NCBI GenBank assembly: GCA_028817755.1 | Contig: JAPPPA010000199.1 | Location: 1-5,279 of the forward strand | DNA: 5,279 nt | Direction of reading: 5' to 3' | Source: Gammaproteobacteria bacterium | Lineage (GTDB): Bacteria; Pseudomonadota; Gammaproteobacteria; JAPPPA01 | In this document: piece after piece, positions 4,769 through 5,279 of the stretch | How the letters are laid out: each line of letters begins with the position of its first letter | Numbering within the stretch: position 1 is the stretch's first letter | Position numbers and translations under genes: made by a program | Notes under the pieces: generated by a model | Seen by the model: the letters and a program-made list of their open reading frames with translations, nothing else | What the model was told of the DNA's origin: nothing | The model's database searches: none

Positions 4769-5074
4769 ATGTCTCGTTCGTTTGCGAGTTTTGAAGAGTT
4801 TTATCCGTTTTATTTATCTGAGCACAGTAATCAGACCTGTCGCCGGTTGCACTTTATCGGCACAACTATGGGCTTGCTGCTATTCACTGCGGCAATTGTT
4901 ACGCAGAACTATTGGCTGTTCTTGCTTGGTTTTGTGCAGGGTTATGCTTGGGCTTGGGTTGGCCACTTTTTCTTTGAGCACAACAAGCCGGCTACGTTTA
5001 AGTATCCGTTTTATAGCTTTGTGGGTGACTGGTATATGTACCGAGATATGCTCACCGGAAAAATTAAGTGGTAA
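4769..5074 (+). CDS. DUF962 / Mpo1-like membrane protein
   Basis: This 101-residue protein belongs to the DUF962 (Mpo1-like) family. Yeast Mpo1 is an Fe(II)-dependent dioxygenase of fatty-acid alpha-oxidation that acts on 2-hydroxy fatty acids; the role of the short bacterial members is largely unknown, so the substrate here is not assigned. The order of features is clear. FYPFYLSEHSNQTCRRLHFIGT (11-32) carries His19 and His28. Two hydrophobic segments follow (about 31-44 and 47-63). AWVGHFFFEHNKPATFKYP (62-80) carries His66, Glu70 and His71. FVGDWYMYRDMLTGKI (84-99) ends the domain. The four His residues are the likely metal ligands by family comparison. The start is ATG 4769, with GGAG nine bases upstream. 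The gene lies alone between the yccA terminator and a bidirectional terminator, so it is probably monocistronic. Family assignment is strong; function is open. Confidence 0.9.
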   Translation: MSRSFASFEEFYPFYLSEHSNQTCRRLHFIGTTMGLLLFTAAIVTQNYWLFLLGFVQGYAWAWVGHFFFEHNKPATFKYPFYSFVGDWYMYRDMLTGKIKW

Positions 5075-5085
5075 TACATACCAAC

Positions 5086-5115
5086 AAAAAGGCCCGCTAA
5101 TGCGGGCCTTTTTTT
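5086..5115. terminator. Bidirectional intrinsic terminator between convergent genes
   Basis: AAAAAGGCCCGC (5086-5097) and GCGGGCCTTTTT (5102-5113) are perfect arms around a TAAT loop, with T7 (5109-5115) on the right and A5 on the left. It lies 11 nt after the stop of the Mpo1-like gene. Its right end overlaps the TAA stop of the minus-strand gene at 5114-5116, so it can end both transcripts. Confidence 0.92.
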
Positions 5116-5279
5116 ATAGCTTAAAGCTGTAATCGAAACTGATGCCAAAGTCCGGCGCGGTTTCGGTAGGGACGTCTTCTGTTAAGCGAAAGCTCCAGAA
5201 GCCCTTGGCGGTTTCTCCGTAAAGTCCAAAGCCGATATTGCCGCTGGCACTGCCAAGCGCCTTAATATCGCTGTCATAC
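5114..5279 (-). CDS. C-terminal fragment of a probable outer-membrane beta-barrel protein (5' end outside window)
   Basis: The minus strand is open from the right edge to a TAA at 5114-5116, giving the last 54 residues of a gene that starts beyond the window. The reading begins YDSDIKALGSASGNIGFGLY and ends in DFGISFDYSFKL. It alternates polar and aromatic or hydrophobic residues (NIGFGLYGE, GFWSFRLTED, FGISFDYSF), as in beta-barrel strands. A Phe sits third from the end and aromatics recur at alternate positions, close to the C-terminal signal read by the BAM complex, although the very last residue is Leu, not Phe. The FRLTEDVPTETAPDFGISF pattern recalls DUF3187-type outer-membrane proteins, but that family call is tentative. 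The frame is convergent with the Mpo1-like gene and shares its terminator. I am sure there is a coding end here, less sure of the family. Confidence 0.7.
   Translation of the reverse strand, partial: YDSDIKALGSASGNIGFGLYGETAKGFWSFRLTEDVPTETAPDFGISFDYSFKL

Noticed and set aside
4782..5132. Second + strand frame over the Mpo1-like gene
   Set aside because: It reads through the terminator and lacks a ribosome site; the other frame carries the conserved DUF962 motifs.

Overview
The window looks like an ordinary chromosomal stretch from a gammaproteobacterium. This rests on protein resemblance only: a separate ccmF-ccmG-ccmH-ccmI order (CcmH and CcmI not fused as in E. coli), a YccA-type Bax-inhibitor-1 protein beside tRNA-Ser(UGA), and a small DUF962/Mpo1-like protein. 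A marine or Pseudomonas-like lineage fits, but the genus cannot be fixed from this sequence. Base composition and codon use look even throughout, with no sign of a mobile element, integrase or CRISPR array.

Region 1 (1-3380, + strand) is the distal part of a cytochrome c maturation (System I) operon. It holds the C-terminal half of ccmF, then complete ccmG (thioredoxin-like reductase), ccmH (CXXC apocytochrome reductase) and ccmI (TPR apocytochrome chaperone). The genes are packed with a 4-nt ATGA overlap, an 8-nt overlap and a 1-nt gap, which suggests translational coupling. Together they reduce the apocytochrome c CXXCH cysteines, hold the apoprotein and ligate heme to it in the periplasm.

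Region 2 (3381-3936) is non-coding apart from one RNA gene. A 186-nt spacer rich in small and partly competing hairpins leads to a perfect 21-bp-arm hairpin. That hairpin serves as a terminator for ccm on the + strand and for tRNA-Ser(UGA) on the - strand, and it overlaps the CCA end of the tRNA. The 236-nt spacer between the divergent tRNA gene and yccA has A/T tracts at near-helical spacing and should carry both promoters.

Region 3 (3937-5279) holds yccA (seven-helix inner-membrane protein, probable FtsH modulator) with its own terminator, then a 101-residue Mpo1-like (DUF962) membrane protein. A bidirectional terminator follows, shared with a minus-strand gene that enters from the right edge. 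Only the last 54 codons of that gene are present, and they look like the C-terminal strands of an outer-membrane beta-barrel.

I found no convincing undescribed system. The best second-look items are the terminator fused to the tRNA 3' end, the structured spacer after ccmI, and a few substitutions at conserved positions (CcmF Arg to Ser, YccA Asp to Asn).
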